A stretch of DNA of 7,930 nt from CAIMMJ01 sp037131955 (GCA_037131955.1 JBAXQC010000097.1:1-7930), one strand, 5' to 3'. Shown: positions 1 to 6,625, numbered from the stretch's first letter. The notes: generated by a model from the sequence alone, not told the origin. Numbers and translations: made by a program.

Positions 1-13
1 TTGTATTTTTTTA

Positions 14-784
14 TTAAATCTTTATGTGTCCCCAATTTTCGCCACTTTTTATTCTGTAAATTGCCATTTCAGATACATCATATTTTCTTGCTAAATCCAC
101 AGCTCTTTTTCCATCCTGCAATAATTTTTTAATTTTTATTACATCTTTCTCTGTTAATTTCATGCCTTTGTAATTTCCTCTAAACTGGCTTCTAGCCTTT
201 TTAACAGTTGGATTTTTAGCTTGATGTGCTCCCCACTCATCCTTAGTTACCCATTTTAAATTGGAAGCATTATTATTGGATTTATTGTAATCTAAGTGAA
301 TAATGTAGAGGTGTTTCTTTGAAGGTTTTTTCAAAAATTTTTGAGCAACAAATGAATGAACTAATCCACCATAATAAGTAGTTCTCTCTTTGTCTAATAC
401 TCTTACTTTTTTAGGATGTTCAATCTTTGTATCATTAAGTACTTTTTTTGCACTTTTTATTTCATTTGTAATGGAGATAAAATTTCTACTGCCTTTTTTA
501 TATTTTTCTTTTTGAGCAACAAGTTCGTGGAGCTTTACTTTTTTTGCTTCTATTTCTTCTCTCCACTTTTGAATGATTTTTTCGTTCTTGGGAGATCTTG
601 GTGCCATGAATCTTAAACTTAAAGAGGGATATCCTTCTTTAAGGGAACCACTAAGAATGTTTCCTGCAGACTGTTTTGAGTTGCTTTTTATTCTACCCAA
701 ATTAGAAACATACAAATGGTTAACTTGGTCTTTAATTTTTTCAAAAACAATTTTCTTCCAAATTTCATCTGATTTTTTTTCCAT
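14..784 (-). CDS. NUMOD4-HNH endonuclease-like protein with C-terminal helix-turn-helix
   Basis: A predicted DNA-binding protein of 256 aa related to free-standing HNH homing-type nucleases. Residues about 6-60 match a NUMOD4 module (EIWKKI...YVSNLGRIKS...GYPSLSL). Residues about 65-125 are a highly charged, Lys/Glu-rich, probably helical or coiled-coil insert. Residues about 137-185 form an HNH_3-type core: VHSFVAQKFL, then IIHLDYNKSNNNASNLKWV, with H143, H163, D165, N167 and N175. Residues about 208-252 resemble a resolvase-like helix-turn-helix (LTEKDVIKIKKLL...AVDLARKYDVSEMAIYRIKSG). The usual NH pair before IDGNK is IH here (I162-H163). The ATG at 784 lies just before NUMOD4 and behind a leader containing nine A's, with no Shine-Dalgarno. 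It is last in the minus-strand run, 24 nt after the lipoprotein gene. From memory of the family, similar proteins with the charged insert recur in Bacteroidota chromosomes, so this may be a settled cellular protein rather than a mobile nuclease; that is inference. Domain identity is fairly sure, activity is not. Confidence 0.85.
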   Translation of the reverse strand: MEKKSDEIWKKIVFEKIKDQVNHLYVSNLGRIKSNSKQSAGNILSGSLKEGYPSLSLRFMAPRSPKNEKIIQKWREEIEAKKVKLHELVAQKEKYKKGSRNFISITNEIKSAKKVLNDTKIEHPKKVRVLDKERTTYYGGLVHSFVAQKFLKKPSKKHLYIIHLDYNKSNNNASNLKWVTKDEWGAHQAKNPTVKKARSQFRGNYKGMKLTEKDVIKIKKLLQDGKRAVDLARKYDVSEMAIYRIKSGENWGHIKI

Positions 785-808
785 AATTATTTTTTTTTGG
801 TTTTAGGT

Positions 809-1993
809 TTATGGTCTTTTTGAAAACAACATTAAGTTAGATTCATTTAATTTATAATCGTACCCAATGCCAAATGGCAAGGGCTTTACATTTGAATTTG
901 TGGGAGAGTAGGCAAGTTTTAAATCTTCTTGAAATTTATTTTTGAACAAAGGAATAGGTTTGTCGTAAGTACCAAAAAAAGTTTTGTTCCACGTAGAATC
1001 AATAAATTTTAAGGGAATACCTGAGTCATCTTGCAAAATATTCTTGCTGTTGTTGGTAATAATTTTTCTTGTCCATGAGAAATTTCCATTGTGCAATAAG
1101 TACGAGGCACTTTTTAGATAAGTAGTATAACCGTTATTTAAATTTATAATCATGTTTCTTAGACAATTGTTTTTAAGAATTGCAGAGTCAGAAAGGTCGC
1201 AAGAAAAATAGAATATTTCACTGTTTTTATTGGTAACATGATTCAAATATACAATTTGTATTGCTTTTGCAAAACATTTTGAAGAATCTTTTTTGGAGAT
1301 TATTTTCCCTTGTTCGTCAAGGTCTATTGGTTTAATGTCAATAATTTTATTGCCAGTTTTTTTTACAAACAAACTTATTAAGTGCACGGCACCGTTTAAA
1401 TCTCTTGCCTTTAAATCTACTTTCATGCTGTTTGTTCTAAAAAAAGAAAAATTTAAAATAGACCAAAGAGATTTGTCTATGCTTGAAAAATAAGATGTAT
1501 CGTTCTCTAAATCTTTTATATTGGGAAGCTGGCCTGGAGCTTCTAATGCAAACATATATATCTTTTCTTGGTAGGGAAAAAAAGTAAATGCATTTAAAAA
1601 ATCAGGTCCACTAAATGGATAGAAAATTGTGGTAGATTTTTTTGAAATTTCTGTTATTTCTTTGTCTCGCCAAATTTTTATTTTTGAAATACGTGAGCTG
1701 TCTAATTTATTAAACCGAGAGGTTAGATTGGAAGAAAAAGAAATCCAGTTTTTGTTGTTTGTAACTGCGGAATAATCATTTTTTTTGGAAGGCTCAATAC
1801 CAGAAATTATTGAACACAAATCATCTAATTGAGGATTTTCTGTTGTTGGTGATACAGTATCAGTTGATTCTAAATTGGCTGCATTTTTTTCTTCAGAAAT
1901 TTTAGTTTGTTTATCAGGTGTACTGTTGCAAGAAAATAAAAATGGAAGCACTATAAACAAGTGCAGAGATATTTTTTTAATTGTGGTAATCAT
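809..1993 (-). CDS. Predicted lipoprotein of unknown function
   Basis: A 394-aa exported protein that I cannot assign to a named family. The N-terminus has two lysines (K6, K7), a hydrophobic stretch and LFSC ending at C22, a plausible though not perfect lipobox (Phe at -2). It is followed by a low-complexity Ser/Thr/Glu/Asn linker to about residue 57, as expected for a lipid-anchored protein extending from a membrane. The globular part begins near residue 58. Its most distinctive segment is FYPFSGPDFLNAFTFFP (124-140) followed by FALEAPGQLP (148-157). I associate this pattern with uncharacterised Bacteroidota proteins, without a functional name. The C-terminal 60 residues are rich in Lys, Asn and aromatics and end in LMLFSKRP. 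No catalytic motif is evident. The ATG overlaps the permease stop by 4 nt (ATGA), implying coupled translation and perhaps a shared role at the envelope. Export is fairly sure; function is unknown. Confidence 0.85.
   Translation of the reverse strand: MITTIKKISLHLFIVLPFLFSCNSTPDKQTKISEEKNAANLESTDTVSPTTENPQLDDLCSIISGIEPSKKNDYSAVTNNKNWISFSSNLTSRFNKLDSSRISKIKIWRDKEITEISKKSTTIFYPFSGPDFLNAFTFFPYQEKIYMFALEAPGQLPNIKDLENDTSYFSSIDKSLWSILNFSFFRTNSMKVDLKARDLNGAVHLISLFVKKTGNKIIDIKPIDLDEQGKIISKKDSSKCFAKAIQIVYLNHVTNKNSEIFYFSCDLSDSAILKNNCLRNMIINLNNGYTTYLKSASYLLHNGNFSWTRKIITNNSKNILQDDSGIPLKFIDSTWNKTFFGTYDKPIPLFKNKFQEDLKLAYSPTNSNVKPLPFGIGYDYKLNESNLMLFSKRP
1990..1993 (-). promoter_or_regulatory. ATGA stop/start overlap, translational coupling
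   Basis: The permease stop codon TGA and the lipoprotein start codon ATG share bases in the tetranucleotide ATGA on the minus strand. Such overlaps generally let a terminating ribosome re-initiate on the next gene. The overlap supports co-expression of permease and lipoprotein, and it supports the lipoprotein start, because a signal peptide follows directly. Confidence 0.7.
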
Positions 1994-3366
1994 AACAAAA
2001 AAAGAAAGCTAAGTAAAAGAATAAGTGCAAATATGCTCAGTTTAATTGACTTTTTAATTAAAATATTAAAAACTGTGCTTGGAAATTGACACCAATAAAA
2101 AAAAGCGCCATACCCTAACGTTAGCATTCCCAGTAAAGATTCTTTGGGTTTATATACAAATCCATAAATCAATATCCACAAACCGGCTAACAAAAAAACT
2201 AGCGGCACAATAGGAAACAAAGGTACTTCATAAGCAGTGGTTTCTTGTTTATTTTTTAGCTTGTACATTAAAAAACCGAGTATCGTTAAAAACGTAAACA
2301 TATTTAACGTAAACCCTAGATACGTTATAACTTGTTCAAAGGTGCTTGTAACAATAAATAGCAATGAAATCATTGATTGAACTAAAATAGCATTAACGGG
2401 AAGTCCACTTTTACTTTTTTTAGCAAAAAAAGAAAGAGCTGTTACATCTTCACCCATTACTTTTATTACCCTTGGACCGGCCCATACCATTGAAGAAATA
2501 GACGAGATTAAAAGTAGTGCAATTAAAATACTTATAATTTGTGCACCATTAATTCCAAAAATATATTTTGCAGGATAATAAGCTACTTCTGCCTGACCCA
2601 CTAACTCAGAAATTGGAGCAGTAATTAAAAATGTATAATTTAAAAATACGTACAATACTGTTACTATTCCAGTTCCAATTATTAATGATAATGGAAGATT
2701 CTTTTTTGAATCTCTAATTTCATCCACTAAATACGATGCAGCATTCCATCCGCTATAACTGTAAGACACAAAGAAAAATGAAACAGCAAATGCAGGACTA
2801 AATATACTTTTTACAGATTGACTACTAGGCAAAAATTCAATACTTTGATGATTTGTAAAAAATAATCCTGCAAGAATTATTACTAAAATTAATATAACTT
2901 TTAAGCTGGTGAAAATATTTTGAAAACTGCTTCCTGTTTTTATGTTTGTTGAATGCACAAATGTTATTACAACTAAAACAGAAATTGAAAAAAACAATTG
3001 AGTCACATTAAAAAACACTTTAGACAAATATCCACCCAACAGCATTGACGCTAATGCAACCGGTGCAGCAAAACCCACGGTTGAACTAACCCAACCACTT
3101 AAAAAACCTATAAAGGGGTTAAAGAGTTTACTCAAAAAATTATATTCACCACCACTTCTAGGAAAAAGCACACCCAGTTCTCCATAGCACAATGCACCGC
3201 ATAAGGAAACAATACCTCCTAAAAGCCACAAAAAAAGTATAGAAAAACCATCCGTAATTCCTAAAAGCTGAAAACCTAAACTGGTAAAAACTCCCGTTCC
3301 TACCATGTTGGCAATTACCAAGGATGAAGCAGTAGTAAGCGAAATCCCTTTATACTTTGATGGCAT
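1990..3366 (-). CDS. APC-superfamily amino acid permease
   Basis: A 458-aa inner-membrane transporter of the amino acid-polyamine-organocation superfamily, expected to move an amino acid by proton or sodium symport or by exchange; the substrate cannot be read from sequence. Family marks are the unwound TM1 motif IANMVGTGVF (18-27), the TM2/loop pattern YGELGVLFPRSGGEYNFL (61-78), and the TM6 stretch YSGWNAASYLVDEIRD (204-219) followed by KKNLPLSL. SGLPVNAIL (320-328) before TM9 is also typical. I count about 12 hydrophobic segments to residue 426, the usual number. An extra hydrophobic tail (about 439-458) ends in FLFLL at the stop codon. The ATG at 3366 starts a short cytosolic N-terminus (MPSKYKG) before TM1, as is usual. 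It lies 18 nt after the upstream T9SS cargo gene and overlaps the downstream lipoprotein gene by 4 nt, so it is probably in their operon. Family assignment is strong. Confidence 0.93.
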   Translation of the reverse strand: MPSKYKGISLTTASSLVIANMVGTGVFTSLGFQLLGITDGFSILFLWLLGGIVSLCGALCYGELGVLFPRSGGEYNFLSKLFNPFIGFLSGWVSSTVGFAAPVALASMLLGGYLSKVFFNVTQLFFSISVLVVITFVHSTNIKTGSSFQNIFTSLKVILILVIILAGLFFTNHQSIEFLPSSQSVKSIFSPAFAVSFFFVSYSYSGWNAASYLVDEIRDSKKNLPLSLIIGTGIVTVLYVFLNYTFLITAPISELVGQAEVAYYPAKYIFGINGAQIISILIALLLISSISSMVWAGPRVIKVMGEDVTALSFFAKKSKSGLPVNAILVQSMISLLFIVTSTFEQVITYLGFTLNMFTFLTILGFLMYKLKNKQETTAYEVPLFPIVPLVFLLAGLWILIYGFVYKPKESLLGMLTLGYGAFFYWCQFPSTVFNILIKKSIKLSIFALILLLSFLFLL

Positions 3367-3384
3367 TAAAATTTTACAAAAAGT

Positions 3385-4461
3385 TTATTTGCTTACCACA
3401 AATTTTTGAATGCTACTTTCTTTGCCATTAAAATTTCTCAACCAATAAACTCCGTTTGAAAGGTGAGAAACATCAATAAAAGAATTATTTTCTGTGGTAT
3501 TATAACTTTGCTCAAATACAATCTTGCCCAACACATCTATAATTTGAATTTGAGTAGATTTTCCATTAATGTAAATGCTTTGTTGCGCTGGATTGGGAAA
3601 TGAAGAAAACTGAGAACTATTATATTCCGCTAGCCCACTTAAATCTGGTGTGAATTTAAATGCTATGCTGCTAACATTTTCTTGACCCTGCAAATTAGTT
3701 GTGTTTATTTGCAACAAAGGAACGCCAGAACCTGCAGCTAACCATTTGTATTCTGTTTCGTTTCTATCTAGCGGAAACTCAATTGGAAAGCCATTTATTG
3801 TTGCAGAAACAACATCGGTTATTTCAGAAACTGATTTTACTTTTAATACTTCGTAATCCATGCCGTTAGGGAGTTTTAGTGTGCCCCAACCTTCAACCGA
3901 GTTAGTTCTTCTTCTTGTTTCTAAAATGCCTCCAACGGTGGGAAGATTAACTGTAAATTGAGAACGGTTTACCTGTATATCTCCAAAATTCATTGGAAAA
4001 TTATATACAACATCAACTGTATCATACTGAATTGGAGTAGGTATTCCGCTGATACTTGCACCAAATCCTAAGATAGAAAATGTAGAATTTGAAGCTTTGT
4101 AAAAGTTATACAAATTAGTAACGGTTATTGGGCTTAGGGCAGGCAATGGCAAATCATCACCTTTGGTTGCATAAGTTGCAGTAGGAAAAGATAAAAAATA
4201 AACAATTATTGGACCCGCACCTAATATTGGCAAACACTCTACGGTTTGGGTATCTGTAGGAATTAGATGTGTAAAATCCCAAGTTTTGCTTGCACCAGAT
4301 AATTGATAATCATCCTGAGCAGAAGAGTTAGCGCCTCTCAATACAAAATTTTGATTGGCCGAGGGCATATCATTTTTTGTGATTGTAATTTGTGCAACTG
4401 AGTAAGATTGAACAAAAACAACAAGAATAAATAAAGATAAATTTTTGTAGGTTTTTTTCAT
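3385..4461 (-). CDS. T9SS type A sorting domain-containing secreted protein
   Basis: A 358-aa protein predicted to cross the inner membrane by Sec and the outer membrane by the type IX system, ending attached to the surface or released. Residues 1-23 are a signal peptide (KK, hydrophobic core, cleavage near SVA|Q). Residues about 25-275 are beta-rich and have no family I can name; they include a WGTLKLPNG segment (192-200), a pattern I associate with other Bacteroidota secreted proteins. Residues about 284-358 are a clear type A sorting domain: SSFPNPAQQSIYI (286-298), IQIIDVLGKIVFEQ (305-318), then VSHLSNGVYWLR (331-342) and the terminal QKFVVSK. The domain is normally removed by the PorU sortase during export. 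Only two cysteine-poor regions and no catalytic signature are visible, so a binding or structural role is as likely as an enzymatic one. It lies 52 nt after another T9SS cargo gene and 18 nt before the permease. Export route is confident, function unknown. Confidence 0.9.
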   Translation of the reverse strand: MKKTYKNLSLFILVVFVQSYSVAQITITKNDMPSANQNFVLRGANSSAQDDYQLSGASKTWDFTHLIPTDTQTVECLPILGAGPIIVYFLSFPTATYATKGDDLPLPALSPITVTNLYNFYKASNSTFSILGFGASISGIPTPIQYDTVDVVYNFPMNFGDIQVNRSQFTVNLPTVGGILETRRRTNSVEGWGTLKLPNGMDYEVLKVKSVSEITDVVSATINGFPIEFPLDRNETEYKWLAAGSGVPLLQINTTNLQGQENVSSIAFKFTPDLSGLAEYNSSQFSSFPNPAQQSIYINGKSTQIQIIDVLGKIVFEQSYNTTENNSFIDVSHLSNGVYWLRNFNGKESSIQKFVVSK

Positions 4462-4513
4462 AGGATTTATTTTATGTTGTTTAGTTATTCTATATTAGAT
4501 GTATTAAATTTAT

Positions 4514-5368
4514 TTACTTTTTTAAGACAATAGTTTGTTTTTGTAAAATTTCGCCAAAGTTATCCATTACTTTTATCTCGTACAATCCGGGTTCTATTTT
4601 CTTGTTTTTAAAACTATTTTTTCCCTTTTTTAGTTTTTGTGTAAGAACACATCTTCCTTGTTGGTCATAAATGTTTAAAAAACAAAAATTATTTTTAGTC
4701 GAATTTAGGGTAAAATTATCATTAATAGATTGTGTGCCCTCAAAATTAATTAAACTGTTTATTAATTTATGGTCGTTAAGTTCCAATTCCATTGAAACTA
4801 TTTCAAAATTATCAATGTTAACCGTTAGCCAATTGTTAGTGCATTTATATACCAAAGCAATGTAAATAGAATCGCCCAAAGGCGGCACAACAAAGTTTAC
4901 ATCGTTCCATTTTGAATTATTTTGGGCAAAGCGACTTAAGTTTGCTATTTCTTTGTAATCGCCAAACCTTGGATTACTGTTTTTTTTTCCTGCCCACACA
5001 CCAAAATAATCCATAAAATCTGGCTTACCTCCTGCACAAAATAGTATCAACTGAAATTTAAAAACAGTTTCTTGCGAGAGATTTAATGGAGGCGAAACAA
5101 GCCAATCTAATATTGTGTCGGGTTTTGCAGCATTGTTTGGATAATCGTGAAAAAGACAAAATGGTTTTGAAGATGCTAATGAAGTAGAGAACGTCCAATT
5201 GTTTTGGTGTTTTTTTCCTAAGCGATACTCTTTCCAGCAATCTCTTTCTTTTGGATCATCAAAACTTGATTGAAATGGAAGATTAGAACCTTGAGCTGTT
5301 GACTTTGAATAAAAAATAAATAAGAATAATATAGAAAAAATTACTCTAAGATTTAAACTAAAATTCAC
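4514..5368 (-). CDS. Secreted protein with jellyroll-like domain and C-terminal T9SS-type tail
   Basis: A 284-aa secreted protein. Residues 1-25 form a signal peptide ending STA|Q. Residues about 29-192 look like a choice-of-anchor J / cleaved-adhesin beta-sandwich: PFQSSFDD near the start, DWLVSPPLNLS (88-98), FKFQLILFC (103-111), YFGVWAGKK (121-129) and the closing VNIDNFEIV (183-191), which fits the usual 'hxIDNFxh' ending. Such domains bind ligands or carbohydrate, or accompany surface proteases. Residues about 228-284 resemble the end of a T9SS type A sorting domain (FLNIYDQQGRCVL, then IEPGLYEIKV and QKQTIVLKK), but the usual PNP motif before it is not recognisable. The start is GTG at 5368: the protein begins at the signal peptide, the only nearby ATG (5370) is out of frame and followed at once by TGA, and no in-frame ATG is suitable downstream. 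It lies 13 nt after the cysteine-rich gene. Function beyond secretion is uncertain. Confidence 0.85.
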   Translation of the reverse strand: MNFSLNLRVIFSILFLFIFYSKSTAQGSNLPFQSSFDDPKERDCWKEYRLGKKHQNNWTFSTSLASSKPFCLFHDYPNNAAKPDTILDWLVSPPLNLSQETVFKFQLILFCAGGKPDFMDYFGVWAGKKNSNPRFGDYKEIANLSRFAQNNSKWNDVNFVVPPLGDSIYIALVYKCTNNWLTVNIDNFEIVSMELELNDHKLINSLINFEGTQSINDNFTLNSTKNNFCFLNIYDQQGRCVLTQKLKKGKNSFKNKKIEPGLYEIKVMDNFGEILQKQTIVLKK

Positions 5369-5370
5369 AT
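5365..5370 (-). promoter_or_regulatory. ATG-TGA start-stop overlapping a GTG start codon
   Basis: On the minus strand the sequence reads ATGTGA. The ATG at 5370-5368 is followed immediately by TGA, while the GTG at 5368-5366 begins the long reading frame. Removing one of the two tandem TG pairs would turn this into a plain ATG start in the same reading frame (ATG-AAT-TTT). It may therefore be a small tandem duplication, a minimal start-stop element that lowers expression, or simply chance. Confidence 0.4.
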
Positions 5371-5381
5371 CTATTTTATAT

Positions 5382-6101
5382 TTAGGTTTCAGAGGTGCAG
5401 ACTATACTCTTTGGATTTTGACACAAAATTTTTTTGAAATTTTCATGAAATTCTCCGATAACTTTTGAGTGAAAAAATGGATAGAGTATTCTGTCTCTAA
5501 TTTTACTGCTACTTCTATAAAAACTTGTATGCACAATTGAAGTTTTGTTTTTTTCGCTCTCTTTGAACTCAATAATTTGCTTACCCCCAGATTTTCCTCC
5601 CTTTACATAGCTAAATTCAATTATCTTATTTAAAGTATCTATTTTATCAATTTCAAAAGCAACAGCCATATTTAATATTCCTCTGAGAAACTTTAGCTTC
5701 AGATAAATAACCTGTCCTGTATCTAGTTTACCAAAATTACTCGATGGATAAAGAATTTTCTCTTTTCCATTTTTTTTACACAACATTAATCCCAATGCCA
5801 ATTTTTTGCTGTTGTAAACTCTGTGTGTTTGGCTTCCACTGTAATTTTGCCAAACAGTTTGCAAAGATTTATCAACAGAATAGTTTCTAATCTGCTTATA
5901 ATATTCGCTGCACTTAAAATCAGAACTGCAGGAAGATTTGATATCTTTAATGCATTCTATGTTTGATTTTTTTTGAGATATAACTAATGCCCTAACTTCT
6001 TTGTATGGAATTTTTGATAAATCAATATCGTTTAAGCACTCCTGAGCGGTGCAAAAATCAGTTAGAAAAACTAAAAAAATAAAAAGTAAAATTCTATTCA
6101 A
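5382..6101 (-). CDS. Secreted cysteine-rich protein of unknown function
   Basis: A 239-aa protein I do not recognise. Residues 1-19 are a signal peptide (MNRILLFIFLVFLTDFCTA|Q). Residues about 20-75 are predicted helical and hold C22, C50, C58 and C64, suggesting disulfides in the periplasm or outside. Residues about 80-228 look like a compact alpha/beta domain: an aromatic-rich lead (VWQNYSG), LALGLMLCKK, GQVIYLKLKFLRG (129-141), IIEFSYVKGG (160-169), and a terminal helix containing DRILYPFFHSKVIGEFH. The sheet-then-long-helix pattern loosely recalls DUF1990/SRPBCC lipid-binding folds, which is only a fold guess. The start is TTG: an in-frame TAG at 6107-6105 blocks anything further upstream apart from one CAT codon, the signal peptide begins at the TTG, and no other start precedes it. 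It is first in the minus-strand run, behind the divergent region, and 13 nt before the next gene. The coding call is good; no function is claimed. Confidence 0.8.
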   Translation of the reverse strand: MNRILLFIFLVFLTDFCTAQECLNDIDLSKIPYKEVRALVISQKKSNIECIKDIKSSCSSDFKCSEYYKQIRNYSVDKSLQTVWQNYSGSQTHRVYNSKKLALGLMLCKKNGKEKILYPSSNFGKLDTGQVIYLKLKFLRGILNMAVAFEIDKIDTLNKIIEFSYVKGGKSGGKQIIEFKESEKNKTSIVHTSFYRSSSKIRDRILYPFFHSKVIGEFHENFKKILCQNPKSIVCTSET

Positions 6102-6201
6102 ATGCTACGTGCAAAAAATATATTGGCACAAATTATCAATTAATTTTTTTAAAAATGAAATTTTATCCATTTTTGAAGACATTTAAACTTAAATCAACAA
6201 A
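6102..6201. promoter_or_regulatory. Divergent intergenic region
   Basis: This 100-nt, very AT-rich stretch separates the minus-strand cluster from the plus-strand deaminase and acyltransferase pair, and should hold promoters for both directions. I see no operator palindrome or riboswitch. On the plus side no convincing TAnnTTTG element is present, so that promoter is left unplaced. The leader just before the plus-strand ATG (6202) is A-rich, as is common for Bacteroidota start sites that lack a Shine-Dalgarno. Confidence 0.5.
6112..6139 (-). promoter_or_regulatory. Weak candidate Bacteroidota-type promoter for the minus-strand cluster
   Basis: On the minus strand a TTG (6139-6137) is followed after 16 nt by TATTTTTTG (6120-6112). 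This resembles the Bacteroidota -33 TTG and -7 TAnnTTTG elements but has one extra T in the -7 box. Transcription would begin almost at the TTG start codon, giving a very short leader. In DNA this AT-rich, such a match can easily be chance. Confidence 0.2.
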
Positions 6202-6615
6202 ATGGAAGATAAAATAAATTCATCAAAAGCACCTGAACCTGTAGGCTTATATCCGCACGCAAGAAAAGTTGGAAATTTACTGTTTCTCTCAGGCGTTGGT
6301 CCCAGAGAAAGAGGAACTAAAATAATTCCAGGAGTAGAATTAGATGAAAATGGAAACATAACAAGCTATGATATTGAAAAGCAATGCCACAGTGTATTTA
6401 GAAATATAAAATATATTTTAGAAGATGCAGGAAGCAGTTGGGATAAGATTGTAGATGTAACGGTTTTTTTGACCAATATGAAAGACGATTTTAAAACTTA
6501 TAATAGGATCTATGCCGATTATTTTAAAGATAATTTGCCTTGCCGAACTACGGTAGAAATTAATTGCTTGCCCACACCAATTGCAATTGAGCTAAAAGTT
6601 ATAGCAACTATTTAA
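6202..6615 (+). CDS. RidA/YjgF/UK114-family deaminase, 2-aminomuconate deaminase-like
   Basis: A 137-aa cytosolic enzyme of the RidA family, normally a trimer that hydrolyses enamines or imines at sites between subunits. Residues matching the E. coli RidA active site are Y17 (in GLYPHA), R115 and E130, the last spaced exactly 15 residues from the arginine as in RidA. The usual Cys two after the arginine is Thr here (CRTTVEI). The segments GLYPHARKVGNLLFLSGVGP (15-34), PGVELDENGNI (43-53) and LPTPIAIELK (123-132) resemble, from memory, the 2-aminomuconate deaminases of tryptophan/kynurenine degradation rather than general housekeeping RidA, and the length also fits. No other kynurenine-pathway gene is in the window, so that substrate is an inference. 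It begins a plus-strand pair: the acyltransferase gene follows after 10 nt. The ATG has an A-rich leader. Family assignment is very secure, subfamily moderate. Confidence 0.93.
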   Translation: MEDKINSSKAPEPVGLYPHARKVGNLLFLSGVGPRERGTKIIPGVELDENGNITSYDIEKQCHSVFRNIKYILEDAGSSWDKIVDVTVFLTNMKDDFKTYNRIYADYFKDNLPCRTTVEINCLPTPIAIELKVIATI

Positions 6616-6625
6616 ACCGTTAATT

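Noticed and set aside
14..784. The HNH protein as part of a mobile intron or anti-phage island
   Set aside because: No intron structure, interrupted host gene, integrase, methylase or defence partner is visible nearby.
790..798. Nine-base A/T homopolymer just upstream of the HNH start codon, considered as a phase-variation tract
   Set aside because: It lies outside the coding frame, similar runs are common in this AT-rich window, and A-rich leaders are normal in Bacteroidota.
416..806. Plus-strand open frames of 66 and 77 codons opposite the HNH gene
   Set aside because: They are antisense to a gene with clear domains, are Phe/Ile/Ser-rich as expected for the complement of A-rich coding DNA, and resemble no protein.
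1293..1493. Plus-strand 66-codon open frame opposite the lipoprotein gene
   Set aside because: It is a shadow of the coding strand with no leader or recognisable motif.
4489..4499. Short AT-rich inverted repeat (TCTA-ATA-TAGA on the minus strand) in the 52-nt gap
   Set aside because: A four-base AT stem is too weak for a terminator or operator in DNA of this composition.
4671..5240. A plus-strand 64-codon frame and a minus-strand 60-codon frame within the jellyroll protein gene
   Set aside because: Both lie inside a gene with a signal peptide and coherent domains, and neither shows protein-like composition.
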